From the NCBI GenBank assembly GCA_026936325.1, contig JAPTHN010000001.1, forward strand, positions 75,523,380 through 75,587,379: a stretch of DNA of 64,000 nucleotides. Reading direction: 5' to 3'. The notes under the pieces were generated by a model. The model saw only the letters and a list, made by a program, of their open reading frames with translations. It was not told the DNA's origin and made no database searches. Numbering within the stretch: position 1 is the stretch's first letter; every line of letters starts with the position of its first letter. The translations under genes and the position numbers were made by a program. Of the stretch, positions 1 through 13,310 are shown piece after piece. The DNA comes from Platynereis dumerilii. Its lineage: Eukaryota; Annelida; Polychaeta; Phyllodocida; Nereididae.

Positions 1-1561
1 ATGATTTATTCATTGTGCTGTTGGCACTATTGCTACGTTAGTTTGTCTAGAGCAAAGGAATCGTTTGGGAATCGTTTGTTTACTGCTAAAAAAGCAAATC
101 AATGGGGCATTCCAAACCAGCAATGAAATCCAACAGCCTATAATACAAACAGAAGCTCAATGTAGCAGTATTCCCTTTAAGCTTCAGTAGCAGATGGTTT
201 CAGTTTAGCAAAACAACAAAAACAGAACTGTTGCACTGTTGCACCATGGTATCAATGCTTTTTGTGTGGTCTGCGTTTTTATTCATTGCTTATGCAGGAC
301 GGAGCACTTACTGGACAAGGCCGCCTCAGAAAAGACCGTCTGTGGGGCCAGCTGCTGTCATAATAGCGAACTTTCCATGTAAAGCGTTCATCCAATTACT
401 TCTTATGATGGTGGCCAGTGGGCCGGGCTTACAGGCATTCATCCTCTGGAGAAGAACAACAAAAGCTCCAGCTTTCAGCAGAGAGCACCAGTTGCATCTG
501 GGATGGGAGAGAGGTTGATTAACACACTTGGCCTCCACTTGACACATTGCTGCGTGGCCTGACTCCAATAGTTTGCACCAGCTGAGTGGTGAGTGGAGAG
601 CAGAGCACTTGAGGGGAGGTGGGTAAAAGCACTCCAGAGGCAATCTGCGGCATGCCGGGGCAATCCCGGGCAATCCGATGCTCTCTTCCCTCTCTTGCCT
701 CTCCTCAAATCTTGGCTTTCCTGAAAAACCTGTTCTGCAAGTGACTTCAAACACTTTTCAATCAGCATTCCAGATCCTGGAAGGTCGCAAGCCCTGTGCA
801 GTGGCCCTTTCAGGAGCCCTTTTCAAACCCTGCATGACTGCAGAACCTTTACCACATCATGCAATGACCTTACTCCGCAAATACCGAAGGTCGTAAGTCA
901 TTTAAAGGTCCTTCTGGCTAGGACTTAACGAGAGGTCTTCAAGCCCTCTGCTCTAGGGTGAACATGTGGAATGGAAATGGGGCAAATGGGTTGCAGGGCT
1001 CTCCTGATTGCTCCTTGGCTCATTCCCTCCGCTTTCCTGGTTACCAAACATTTCTACTTCCTGTCTTAATGGTTTGCATCAGCTTCATGACCCCGTACCA
1101 AGATCTGCAAATCTACGACACTGTAAAACCTATTTTCCCTTTCTTTCTCTGATTTCGGTTTTTTCTTATTGTAACAATAACTGTTGCATTATAAGCATCA
1201 TGTGTCCACACACGTCCAAACATGATTTGAAAGGCATTTTTATAAGGCTAATTTATCATAAAGATCGATAAACAATATTACTACGAGGTTTAACCCCATC
1301 CAGATTAACTCCATTTAGATTATATTCTTAGATAAGGCCCTCGAGTTACGAATATCATCGTTGACACAAAATGCATTAGGGTTGTCAGTGACCACAACTT
1401 ATTACCATTCTGATAGTAATCAAATTAATGCCACCATACTTCACATGTACATGTATATGCTTTTTCTCATTTTTGATTTAATTCATACTTCTTCACATTG
1501 GTGTTAGTTGAAATTTTAAATTCCACTACATGAACCAATCCATGGCCGCTATAGTCACACA
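1..1561. other. No recognisable gene
   Basis: I see no gene or mobile element here. The part from about 200 to 900 is richer in G and C than the rest of the window and holds overlapping short open frames on both strands, but their translations have low-complexity, Cys/Pro/Leu-rich composition and match no family I know. It could be an untranslated exon or decayed repeat; nothing in the sequence decides this. Confidence 0.5.
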
Positions 1562-1881
1562 GTGTCTTGACTTTGACTTGACTTGTGTTGTGCTGGTGTA
1601 CCCTGGATCAGCCGGAGGAGCTCAACCACCGTCTTTGTGGAGGGAGCTGCACTTTCATTTTTGGTGATGAGATTAGAAGACTGGAAGTCTGGAACATACC
1701 CTATTAGTTAGATGCTCAGGGTCTTTCAGTTGCCGAAGCATACAATGTAGAATACTGGATACAACCTGCATACATTTAATGTCTATGGGCTCGGACTAAA
1801 GTGAGTTCCCGGGGTGAGATTTGAACCCACGCCCTCAAAGCCAGTAGACAAGCATTCTTGACCATTAGGCCACGGGGGAAC
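1562..1881 (-). mobile_element. tRNA-derived SINE
   Basis: This is a short non-autonomous retroposon on the minus strand. The head (minus strand from 1881 down to 1805) is tRNA-like, about 77 nt. It has a near-complete acceptor stem (GTTCCC at the 5' end pairs with GGGAAC at the 3' end of the head), an A-box-like TGGCCTAATGG and a B-box-like GGTTCAAATCT. A roughly 210-bp unrelated body follows. It ends in a low-complexity tail of CAAGT/CAAAG repeats (1562-1592), as expected for a SINE that borrows a LINE 3' end. RNA polymerase III would transcribe it from the internal boxes. I find no convincing target-site duplication, so either the ends are slightly misplaced or the copy is old. No second copy was noticed in the window. 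Confidence 0.8.
1817..1872 (-). promoter_or_regulatory. Internal pol III A and B boxes of the SINE
   Basis: The B box (complement of 1817-1827) reads GGTTCAAATCT and the A box (complement of 1862-1872) reads TGGCCTAATGG. Both are close to the eukaryotic tRNA promoter consensus and lie at tRNA-like spacing, so they would make up the type 2 pol III promoter of the SINE. Confidence 0.7.
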
Positions 1882-4216
1882 TGTCGTAGTGTCGTACTAT
1901 CATGGTCCTTTTCTGGGAAAGATTTCTTGGAGATTAATGGTCAAGAATATGGTGAACCTGGCAGAAAATAGGTTTTCGCTTGGGAAAAGATTGGCTTCAT
2001 ATCATTCATTATGGTTTTGCTCAGCAAGAATTTGAAGTGTTCTCAGACTAATACCTACTGCCTCCCTGTGCTTGACATGGTGCTTGATGAAAGCTTAATT
2101 ATAATTTGAGTTTCTATGCATAAAGTTAAAGCCAAGTTTTCTCATCATCGGAAGTAACAATGTTGAATATATGTCCGCATATATATTTTATAAGGTACTT
2201 TCATTGGTATCGGAAAGTTCTTGCTGCTCGAGGCTCCGGTTGATTGATGACACAGCATATTAAAGATTTACCCCATGTGGGGTTTTTTCATTCAGGCTGT
2301 ACAGTGGAGAAATTGTTCACAAAGGCTTTCTAACTGAATATTCTGTGAACAGCAGTCTAGGTAGACTGCTTTTATAAACCACTCACTTATCAAGTTGGTG
2401 CTATGGTTTGAGATTGCCAGGTTTTTCAAGCACAGAGTGCGGGCTAGTTTATCGTTTGTCGGTCACATTACGTTTGACTTCCAAGCAGACCCTGTTACTA
2501 GGTTCAAATCCAGCTCTAGATACATGACAGATGACTTTCTTGTCATATTTTGCATTCTAACTCATCTTTCTTGGCTCGCCTTTTCAGAAACAATCGTTTC
2601 GTCAAGGGAAACAGCAGTCGCTTAAAGCAAAGGTGTAAATTTCTCATTGTAGCACAGAAGTGTTTTGATGCTATTTGTAAAAAAAGACAGCCATAATCAA
2701 TCATTGTCATCTGAAAACTGCATGTATTATGTTGATCACAAATGCAGTTGTCTCATCATTCTTTATCACTTTGCCTTACAAAGGACAAGAGGCAATCAAA
2801 AGAAAGGAAGGGAAATCAATGCATCTTTTGCTCTATGCATGAAGTCAATCTCAACCCTCAATAGATGAAAGAAAGGAGCTGTATGATGAAAGAGAGGAGT
2901 TGCAGAAGTTTTCTTTTCAGCTTTGTGGCAAGGAGCAATAACCATAACAAAATTACATCTGAGGGCAATTTGCCACAAGATAATGTTAATAGGGAAGCAA
3001 ATTAATGAATGGAATGTGGAAGGCAGAGGCAGTTTGCTGATAACAACAATCACATGTAGATTAACAGGCCTTGTAGGAAATGAAGCATAAAACAGACTGA
3101 CAAAAAGGGAGGACAGATACAAAACACACAGGAATCATATGGAGAGATGAATTGTTCTCAGCCATCGCCCTGTGATGCTTGGCGCATGATGTCCTGTGAT
3201 GAACGACTTCGTATTTGTTTTGCTCTGTGCGATTGTGAATTCTGATTATGGGTTTACTTGGTCCTGGCTATGTTGCTGCAATCAATAGGGGCCTCTAGCT
3301 CCATAATTATGTTGATTCTGTAAGCACTGAAAATCGTCAACATAAAGCTTATCGGGGCCCTGGACACTCGTAATGAAATTGACTTGGTCATTATTCTGTG
3401 CTGGAATTTACTGAGCTGTCGATGAGAGTGCATTAGTAGCCCCTTATTCACTGGGATGACTGGCCACATATATACCCCTGGTCAATACCAGTGTCAATAT
3501 TTCACAAAGAAGTGAAGCCAGCCAATTGTACAGGCGATTTGACACATGGCTGGTTAATTGGGCTCCCCCGGGCTCCCCTCAGGTCTCCACTAGTTGGGGC
3601 CAAATTGAATTTCACCACCATGCCTGGCTTGGCAGGAAGACCAATGGGGTCATAAACAAGTAAAAAGTTCAACTCATGGCAGGTCAATTCAATTTGTGAG
3701 TAAATTATTACATGAATAATTAATCAATATGCCTGAGGCTAAAATTCTGGACATGATTTGTTAAAGCGATTCAGCAAACTGCAGTGTCTGAATACTTGGA
3801 TGTATCAGTGATATTTTACAATTTTAAATATTTCGGTCCCAATATTGATGGTACCCATGGAATATAAAATAAAAATACATACCCGATTTAACCCTCAACC
3901 GGCAACTTGTGCTCAATCTACATCATTTTGAACATTCAACTTCATAAAGTTTGATTTACGCTTATGGCTGTGACAGTGCAACGTATCGATAGTATTCCAA
4001 ATACGGATTGATAAAATATTTTCTGAATTCATGAAACAATGTAATACATTCAATGCATGTCATTAAAATCACTTTTGAAGTTTTACGAAGAATACAAAAT
4101 GTAGCAACCATGACTGTACAAAGTTTAGAGTCTCTAGTACCTTTCTAGTCTCAACACGTAACTTGGAAAATCCTGTAGAGTCTCTGAGATTCTGTCTTGT
4201 CTGTTAAGGCCTTCAG
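1882..4216. other. No recognisable gene
   Basis: I recognise no gene, no TIR element and no match to the tandem units that begin at 4217. Short self-complementary stretches occur (for example around 2353-2372, with a 9-bp stem), but none is long enough to be a supported RNA gene. The open frames here are short and biased in composition. Confidence 0.5.
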
Positions 4217-6580
4217 TGGCTTATCTCATCATATAATAAATCTGTTGGGGCCAATGTACATGGGTCGACCGTTGTATTAAATGGTGTAACATGAGGATAA
4301 TTACTTCCTATAGACCACCGTCTACCATGTTATTAACCCTTAGAGTTATGACCCTTGACTGGTGATTAGTTCCTGTTGTTCCGCAGTTTTTAAGGCAACA
4401 CCGTAGCCCTTCGAAGCATTAGTGATGATATTTGGTTTGATATGCCTATTATAGTTGCTCAGTTTGGTAAGGTCCTGGAACAAAATTTTCTTAAATACCT
4501 CATCCAATCCTGGGCTCCCTTGGCTTTTTTTTTTTGCACATTTGCCCAGTCACAGCATTGCAAAAATTACCGTATTACTCAATCATGGGTTCTTTTCCTG
4601 GAGGTTGCTGTTTTTGTTGGACAATGACAATATCTACCTTGTTGATAACGGTTAGCAATGGATGGTAAAATGTAAAAACATCATTAGAAGTTGTCTTATG
4701 CAGCATTTTAACAACTGACGTGGCATTTCGTTATCACTACCACAAGCATCCTGTTGTTCTCAGAAGCCCTATTACATTTCATAGATCCCTGGCAGTTATT
4801 CCAACAGTCATATTTATGGTGAATAAAGCTCAACGAGACTCCACAACAAGGCCCAGCAATGCTGTCACACATTCGCTGCATAGAAACTGTTTCATAACAA
4901 GTCCCTTGTGGACAATATAAGAGACCACAAACTTTTCTGCCTTCTACTGTTGTCTATGAAATTGCTAGGAGCTACTGTCAAAGTACTGCAGTATGTCACA
5001 AATATATATGTTGCAAGTACAGGGTTGCTCTCAATGGATGTACAGCCATTCAGCTGCTGTATGTCGTATCTTCATGTTTCTCCTGGGAGCATAGGGAGAG
5101 CTACAAAGAAGAGACTCTTCTCCAGATGTTTTCCTGTGCAGCGTTTTGTTTCCTGTGATGTAGACAATGCCAAAGACCTTGGACCACTCATTAAGAAATT
5201 GCATCCCTAATGGGCAAAAACTGCTATTGCTTTGCAAGGCTTAATTTCAAAACTTCTGACAGGATGATCTTCATTCTTTGGAAATATTTTAACTTCCTGT
5301 TTTATGGAAAATGACAGTCAGGGCCAATTAAAATGGAATACGGTGAAGACCAGTATGGCTCAAATATTGTATTATAATAACATAAGCAAGAAACTTTTTT
5401 GGTCTATTCATGTTGAATGTTGAAGACAAGCCAATTTTTTTAGATTGCATTTGTCTGTGACGTTGTTGGTCTGACAAAACAGTATCTCCAGATGTTCACA
5501 AAATTGAACTGATTGGCACTGCAAGACTTCATTTGAATTTGGATTTGATTTACAATAGATCAGTTTCCACTTTTATCATTAATGCAAACTCTGAAGTCTG
5601 TTACTTTTTATTTCCTTTTTTTTTGGACAGCATCTAAAACCTTCACTTTATAGAAATGGCCCAGCCATAAGCAATGGAGAGGTTCATTGTTTTAGTAAAA
5701 GTATGGTATGCTTCTGTAGCCAAACTAATTCATTATCAAAACACAGTCAAGTTTGTATGTGCGATATATTAATGATTTCTTTGAGGTGTCCACATAATCT
5801 TGTTCGAGATGACCCACTGATGCTCCCACTAATGTTTAAAATCTAAACGTCTTATTGACATAGTAAGAGATACAAAATGCAAGGTGTTTCCGCAATGCTG
5901 AGGATTTTGATGCTCCTTGATGCAAGCGAACCAAACAAAGATTTTTATAGTCAGAATCTGTGCATGTCCTTGTGAATCTCATAATGATGTACTCAATATG
6001 CAAATTGATAACCAGACCTGCTGTGAATATGTACTTTCCATCTGTATTGCTTTCCAACAACTCTATATGGGCTTAAATGGCCGTCAGACACAAAACTCAG
6101 AGATAGTACTGGCCTTTGAGTTTGCTGTATCAACATAATGTAGGCCTATCCTTCTCCCACAAATCCAATGAAAAAGAAATCTAATATGGAAAATCACGTA
6201 AATGACTTCCCCAGACAATCATATTGGCCTCAAATTCAATTTTCACTATGTGCAGAGCTCAACGAGGCCAATATGGTTATTATATAATAAATGGGAGTTG
6301 AAGTACTTGTAATAACAGGGTTATGCAAGGTGGAACAATGTGACTGACCAACAGTGCTCGTATATGTAGGTAATTGTGATGTAGAGGGTTGTTACTTAGG
6401 CTATGTGCCAACCTAAGCACCTATAGTTCTAGCAAAAGCCCTGAGCACGTAATCTTTTGATGACTCATAAAGAACCTACAAAAATTGTTTCCTGGAGGGA
6501 AAAAGAGGCGAAAGCACTCAGGTCACTCTCAGATTAGACATTCTCTTTCACATGGAGACATTTTTCGATTCATTCAGTTT
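4217..6580 (+). repeat. Tandem-array unit, copy 1 (blocks A and D)
   Basis: This is the first readable copy of the non-coding unit that makes up most of the window. It begins with a block around TCATATAATAAATCTGTTGG, runs through block A (4800-5210) and block D (5920-6120), and ends in a run near 6530. Every part has a counterpart in the same order about 2.55 to 2.65 kb downstream, in 6765-9200. Both copies keep a roughly 100-codon open frame over block A. That frame is closed in the copies near 16.5, 28 and 34 kb, so it reads as chance openness in a recent copy rather than as a gene. Confidence 0.85.
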
Positions 6581-6764
6581 TCAATAAAAATTTTATATAT
6601 TTATCAAGGCCATGCAAAGTAGCATTAAAAGTTAGTGTCTATCTTGTTGTGCCATAACGCCATTTTTTGACGAATTTATATTTCAATAAAAATAATATAT
6701 TTATCAATGCCATGCAAAAGATCATTTCAAATAATTCTAAGCTCCGAAAATGAACTATAATTTC
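6581..6764 (+). repeat. Short direct repeat at the junction of two units
   Basis: A roughly 40-bp motif beginning TTTCAATAAAAAT and ending CATGCAAA occurs at about 6582 and again, slightly diverged, at about 6683. The pair lies exactly at the junction between the two 2.6-kb tandem copies. It may therefore mark the recombination joint, or a local duplication made with it. Confidence 0.6.
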
Positions 6765-9200
6765 ATTTATCTCATCATGTAATAAATCTGTTAGGGCCAA
6801 TTTACATGGATTGACCATTGCATGAAATTGTGTTACATGAAGATAATTACTTGCTATAGACCACCCTGAGTCCACCCTCTATCATGTTATTAACTGTTAG
6901 AGTTATGACCTTTACCTTGTGGTTATTTCCTGGTTGGTCTTCTCTTCAGTCTTCCTGATATAGATTTTGCCTTGATACAGCAGGTCTGCATGACTGAAAT
7001 TTCCATGTGTTATTTTCTGAAAGGATGCATGGTAAAATAAGGTGTTTCAAGTGCAATGTAGATAATATTATGCTAGCCCTCAGAAAGTTAACTTGCAAAT
7101 GAATGCCAAAACTGATAAGATCTTCAATTAAAATTTTGTGGAGTTCAACGTCAAGATTGTATCAGAATATGTTGTCTGTTCACACAAGATTTTCTCTCTG
7201 ATTCACACAGAGCAGTGTCTTGTTTTTTTTGTCTGATGAATTCAGGCTAAATATTTGCATTTTCACACAAAGTACCATGCTGATAACACCTGGCAATGAT
7301 TGATAAAACGTATAAATATCATTGGAAGCTAATATATGGAGCATTTTAACAACCAATGTGGCATTTCGTTATCATTACCACAAGCATCCCGCAGTTCTTT
7401 GAAGTGCTGTTACATTTCATAGCTCCTTGGCAGTTATTCCAACAGTCATATTCATGGTGAATAAAGCTCAATGAGACTCCACAACAAGGCCCAGCAATGC
7501 TGTCACACATTCGCGGCATAGAAACTGTTTCATAACAAGTCCCTTGTGGACAATATAAGAGACCACAAACTTTGCTGCCTTCTACTCTTGTCTATGAAAT
7601 TGCTAGGAGCTACTGTCAAAGTACTGCAGTATGTCACAAATATATATGTTGCAAGAACAGGGTTGCTCTCAATGGATGTACAGCCATTCAGCTGCTGTAT
7701 GCCATATCTTTGTGTTTCTCCTGGGAGCATAGGGAGAGCTACAAAGAAGAGACTCTTCTCAAGATGTTTTCCTGTACAGCGTTTTGTTTCCTGTGATGTA
7801 GACATTGCCAAAGACCTTGGACCACTCATTAAGAAATTGCATCCCTAATGGGCAAAAACTGCTATTGCTTTGCAAGGCTTAATTTCAAAACTTCTGACAG
7901 GATGATTTTCATTCTTTATAATTATTCTACTTCCTGTGTAATGGCAATTATAGTCTTAACCAATTAAAATGGAATACAGTGAAGATCAATTTGGCTAAAA
8001 TATTGTATTATTGTAAGAAGCAAGAAGCCTTTTACATGCTGAAAGTTGTAGACAAGTCAACTTTTTTACATTGCATTTGTCTGATGTGATTGGCACTGCA
8101 AGACTTCATTTGAATTTGGATTGGATTTACAATAGATCAGTTTCCACTTGGATCGCTAATGCAAACACTGAAGTCTGGTACTTTTTTATATGTGTTTTTC
8201 TTTTACAGCATCTTCAACCTTTAAGTTGCCACTTTATAAAACTCGAGTCTTAGAAATGGCCCAGCTATAAAATAATGGAGAGGTGCATTGTTTTGGTGAA
8301 AGTCTTGTCCTGCAGCAATACTAATACATTATCAAAACCACTTAGTTTGTTTGTGCGATGTATTTATCATTTTTAAGGTGTCCACGTAATATTATTAAAG
8401 ACGACATACCAATAATTTGACTAATTTTTAAAATCTAAATGTGTTATTGACATGAGAGATATAACATGCAAGTTGATTCCGCAATCAGAATGTTTTTGTC
8501 AATTCCATGATAACATTTTTTTATGCCTCATGATGCAAGGAAACAATATAAAACATGTTTTATAGTCAGAATATGTGCATGTCCTTGTGAATGTTACAAT
8601 GATGTACTCAATATGCAAATTGATAACCAGACCTGCTGTGAATATGTATGTTCTATCTTTATTGCTTTCCAACAACTCTGTACGAGCTTAAATGGCCATC
8701 AGACACAAACATTAGAAGTATTACTGGCTTTTGAATTTGCTAAATATTATCAATAGCTTTTAGGCCCATCCTTCCTCCATAAATCCAGTGAATAGGAAAT
8801 TTAATATAGAAAATCACGTTAATGACTTCCCCAGACTATCATAATTTATTGACCTCAAAATTCTAATTTCACTATACAGAGCTCAACAGGGTAAATAAGG
8901 TTAAATGGGAGATGAAGTATTTGTAATAATGTGGTTATGCAAAGTGGAATAAAGTGACTCCTCGTACATGTATATGTGGGTGATGGTGATGTACAGTTGT
9001 TGAGACTGAGGCTGTGGCCATCCCAAACACCTAGAGCCATGAAACACAGTAGATATAACAGAGGTGCCGAGCACGCAATCATTTGACAATGGATCATAAT
9101 CAACCTAAAAAACATTTTTTCTGAAGGGGAAAAGAGGCGAGGGCACTTGGGTCACTCTTGGATTAGACAGTTTCTTTCAGATGGCTACATTATTTAGAAA
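6765..9200 (+). repeat. Tandem-array unit, copy 2 (blocks A and D)
   Basis: This is the direct-repeat partner of 4217-6580. Block A (7450-7850) is nearly identical over about 400 bp to that of copy 1, and block D (8540-8740) likewise. Between these blocks there are small indels, for example a longer stretch around 6960-7300 that copy 1 lacks. The copy continues without a break into the B-E-C part of a fuller unit downstream. No gene is seen. Confidence 0.85.
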
Positions 9201-12170
9201 AGAACGCTGGTCAGAGTAGCAATTAAATTGTTGGGCAGCTCCCTTATTTTACAAGACACATTGTGAAATAACGTCTTTGGCCATCATCAACTTGAGTGCA
9301 GTCAGCAAATTGAGTTAAGAGATATGAAACCCCATTGATCAGGAAAGGTCCCAAAAGTATAGAAGTAAAAAATACATTTTCATCTCTCAATCTATCTTGT
9401 AGGAAGTTCAATGTCATTCGTCACTGCCATCAGAACTTATCCTTAAGACTCATAATAGCAAAGGCTTAATATAAGTAAGGCCGCCAACTGTATTCAAATG
9501 TTGGGCGTGAAGGTGGCAAACCATAGTAACTGATGTATTCTAAATGGAAATAATTCTCTCCTTGGACTTGAAATCTGCATTTTCGTCAATGTCAAAACTA
9601 TAAATGGGAGTGGGTCATAATATACTGGAAGATTATATAGGATCAATACATGTACTTCTTGCCACAAAATTAAAAAGTGAAAAGTAGTTTAAAACATGCT
9701 CTGAAGGAGATGACAAGTGATGTGATTTAGAAGAGTTTTTGACAACCCCTGTTGCCCAATGCCCATGGGGTTGTTCTTGTCAGGGCTGATGCAAAATCCA
9801 TGGAGGAAAAATTGATTTATATCTTGGTCAATAGAGATGCAGTCAGGTTCAGCTGTGCATGGAAGATGTGCATAAAAGGTTCACTTTTTCCCCTAATTGA
9901 ACTTGGAACAAAATGTTTGTCTTTCTCCAGGGATGAGGAGCAGCTGGGAGACTGACAAGTAATTTTAAGATGTTCATCAAAAGAGGCATCTTGATAGTGT
10001 TATGATCTGGCTTGATCTTGTGCAAGAGGCCACCTTTTTCTATCGTGAATTCTTAATCAACAGAGGGAAAAGCTCCAAGAATGGCTCGCAAAACTTCAGA
10101 ATAGTTATGCATGGTAAACAGGTTTTACCTTGGAAAATTTTATTAGTGCACATAAAGATGTCATGTGTGCATGATATCCTTCATGTTTTTGATACAGCAT
10201 ACCTTGCCATTTCTGAAAATCTTCATACCTTGACAAACATTCTTGGGTTTGTTGAGTGATGCTATTTTAACAGGGTCTCTATAATCTATATATTTGTTAA
10301 TCTTTTTTCTCCTGGCTTGTTATTTGGAAATAACACAGAATGGTAGAGGTTTCATATTCAGCAATGATCTATGGTCACAATCATGATAGCTCAATATAGG
10401 TTTATAACAGTAAAATGACAAATGCAGACAAACACCTTTGTTGTTCTAAGTTTTCAAAGTTGCTGTTTCCATCCCACTGAGCAATATTCAATGGACATTC
10501 TTATGATGATAATAGAAGCTTTCAAAACAATCATCACCTTGCACTCTAAAAAATGTCCGGACAAAATTGGTTTTTTAGATTCAAAATGGTTTTTTGAAAA
10601 ACCAAATTTCAATGCAAAAAAACCAACATTGAAATTTGGTTTTTCAAAAAACCATTTTGAATCTAAAAACCAATTTTGTCTGAAATCTCTTAGATTGTAG
10701 ATCATTTATTGGGACTGTCAAGGTGAAGGATCACTTTCTTTTACTTGTGATGGTGGTGATCAAGAAACATAAAGTAATCACCATTGCATTCTTACACCAA
10801 GCACATTGATGACAAAACTGCTAAGAATTACATGCACATGCATGTTTTCAGCATATGGGAAGAACTATATTGTTCTTGTTCAAACGCAGAGGAAAATATT
10901 ATGGGATTAAGGCAGTGTTGTGTGCAATGCAAGCTGAATCATATAGAATATATGAGATCCCAGATCTGTTGAATATAGTCATATATGCATTTTTATTTTC
11001 TGTGAGGTGGTTCTGCTTCTGAAGTGCTTCATATGAATATAACTTCCAGGCCGACTCTGTAACACCAGAAAGCAAAGTATACTTGCAATGGATTAACATC
11101 CTTCTTTATTCACTTCGTTCAATCAAGAGTTTCATAGCTATTGCATAGAGTAACTGTGCCAAATGCACTCTTTTTACAAATCCGGATTTTTTTGATTTCC
11201 ATTTTGATCATATCGAACAACTTGGACATCTTAACTTAAGTCATTTTGTCTTTCCTCGTTTTGTCTTTCCTGCTGACTTCCAGAGAATCAACTTTCTACA
11301 TACTTCAATAAAAGTTTAGGGTTAATTGGTTATTATCTACTTTTTATGAAATACATTGAAGAGCATTATGCCACATTTTTTTGATGAATTCTACAAAAAG
11401 ACTATAACTGAAGTTGCTTTTTTTTTAGAGACAATTATTGTAGGCCTACTGTGCTCTTCTATATCTTGTAAAATAAAAACCTCAGGGAATAAATCATAAA
11501 CGAAGCTAATTACACTAAAATGATAAGGGAAATATCTCATTACCTGATGCTTTTAAATACATAATCTGATTAAGATGTCAGTCTTGCTTCTACAGCTTCT
11601 GAAAGATGCTTGTGGTGTGCATTTTAATTGCATTGTTGTTCTTTGACTGATCTGCTTCTTCTGGTTGGTCTGCAGGATTCAGTGTTGCTCCAATTGCTGG
11701 AAACTTGGGCATTCGTTGTGCTACTGTTCTACATTCTTCAAACTCGCATGCCTTTTGTATACTAGTACTACGCTAAAGCCTTTCAGCTTAACACCCACAT
11801 TTTGTGATACGTAACTTAGCTAGTATATGAATCAATTAAGCCCTTGTGTGAACTTGGACATACATATAAATGTAATGTGTAAAATGGTACCGCCATCACT
11901 CATGATATAACAATCCTCAGACATAGGAACAATGAATACTCTCAGAATACAGTAAATGCTCTGTGTTTTATCTCAGATGATTGTCAACAAGTGCTATTTC
12001 CTTACTGCACAGCTTCAAAGTGAATGGTATTCTCTCCATGGATCAAAGAGAACGTGTGGCACAGGACCTCCTTGTGTAAGTTGTCACATGCCGATGGAAA
12101 TTGAGGAAAAGCTGCTTCCCTGAGACAATGGTCTGTATGTGAATAGTTTATGTGGAACTAAGATTTACAG
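9201..12170 (+). repeat. Tandem-array unit, B-E-C portion
   Basis: This stretch carries block B (9779-9955, around ATGCAAAATCCATGGAGG), a block around TGTGCAATGCAAGCTGAATC (10918), block E (11640-11760) and block C (12000-12130, around CAGGACCTCCTTGTGTAA). The same blocks in the same order recur at 24-25, 25.8-27.7 and 31.8-33.4 kb. No coding frame is conserved between the copies. A palindromic MITE is inserted at 10542-10697. Confidence 0.8.
10542..10697. mobile_element. Palindromic MITE, copy 1
   Basis: This 156-bp sequence is almost perfectly self-complementary. The left half begins CACTCTAAAAAATGTC and runs through GGTTTTTTAGATTC and ACCAAATTTCAATG, and the right half is its reverse complement. 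The right terminus has decayed. A longer relative lies at 25991-26179 with the same termini and arms but a different centre. Such a foldback has no coding capacity and would depend on a transposase in trans. No target duplication can be read with confidence here. Superfamily unknown. Confidence 0.75.
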
Positions 12171-12740
12171 GAATAGGCGTTCAAGTTGACTTGTTGATTT
12201 TCATTGATGTGATTTTCAGCAAAAGTTGTATTTTTTACATTAGACAAAAACTATCAAGATAAATATGATAATTTTTGCCCTAGTACATGGGCATATTACT
12301 TCCGAAACAATACCTACCATGCACTGGGTTCAAGACGGGAAAATAAATGAGTAATTGCAAATATAAATATTTATTACATGACGTATGGAACAGCAAATGA
12401 CGTATGGTAGCAACATAGTTCATCCATACCATGAATCTGAGCTGCTGTACACAGATATCAACATAAAAAGCTATCAATCTAACTGACAAACCCAGTGCCT
12501 GAAACAAACCATAACCGTGAAATAAAGTCATTTTGTTTCTTGTTGTCTTCTGCAACAACAAAACTTGGGTTTTTTTGTCAGTTTGAATAATATGCTTTAT
12601 TGACACATGTATGTGTCCATAAATTAACATCCCAGACCGCATTTTGACAAGCTTCCCTGAATATAGTAATACGATCCACAGCCAGATAGAAAGATTAGGT
12701 TTGCAAGATAGAAAGATCAAAATAAATAGGTTAAATAAGG
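12171..12740. other. Left part of a block inserted between unit blocks C and A
   Basis: In the copies at 27.66 and 33.42 kb the sequence after block C leads within about 270 bp to block A. Here the matching continuation appears only at about 16.22 kb, so 12.17-16.22 kb is extra sequence. This first part has no recognised gene. A 146-codon minus-strand open frame (12280-12720) has an unbiased start but matches no family I know, and I do not call it a gene. Confidence 0.5.
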
Positions 12741-12746
12741 ATAGAT

Positions 12747-12794
<48 letters not shown>

Positions 12795-12823
12795 AAGATA
12801 GATAGACAGATAGACAGATAGAC

Positions 12824-12866
<43 letters not shown>

Positions 12867-13251
12867 CTTGATCGATTGATAGACTTGATCGATTGATAGA
12901 CTTGATCGATTGATAGACTGATAGTCAGTGATAGACTGGTAGATAGACTGATAGATAGACTGATAGATAGACTGACAGATAGACTGATAGATAGACTGAT
13001 AGATGGAGAGATGGATAGATAGATGGATAGATAGATTTATTGATTGATTGATTGATTGATAGATTTATATATAGACTGAAAGATAGACTGATAGAAGATT
13101 GATTGATTGATCGATTGATTGATCAATCGATTGGTTGATTGATTGATTGGTCGATTCATGGATTGATTGACTGATAGATATATTGATTGGTTGATTGAAC
13201 GACCGATTGATTGACTAATAGATTGATAAACTGATAGATAGACAGATAGAC

Positions 13252-13310
<59 letters not shown>

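Noticed and set aside
326-754. A 142-codon minus-strand frame in the GC-richer first kilobase
   Set aside because: There is no domain, the composition is low-complexity Cys/Pro/Leu-rich, and overlapping frames are open on both strands. It is not enough for a gene call.
2395-2640. Possible second tRNA-derived SINE (B-box-like GGTTCAAATCC at about 2500)
   Set aside because: No acceptable A box or acceptor pairing was found at the right distance, and no tail or flanking duplication.
4908-7848. Matching ~100-codon frames in block A at 4908-5210 and 7546-7848, a possible small duplicated gene
   Set aside because: The equivalent blocks at 16.5, 28 and 34 kb are closed in this frame, and the translation has no protein-like features. 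Shared openness follows from the close similarity of two recent copies.
9779-9860. Open frame in block B that stays open in some copies (AKSMEEKLIYILVN-like)
   Set aside because: Stops or frameshifts appear in the 44.65, 58.3 and 60.8 kb copies, and changes do not favour synonymous sites. It is treated as non-coding.
11650-11720. Block E looks like a splice acceptor plus exon (pyrimidine tract then CAG)
   Set aside because: Other copies at 24.9, 27.1, 32.95 and 56.35 kb lose the AG or shift the frame, so no exon is conserved.
12280-12720. A 146-codon minus-strand frame
   Set aside because: It matches no family I know, is rich in Leu/Ile/Tyr as AT-rich noise tends to be, and has no copy in paralogous units for comparison.
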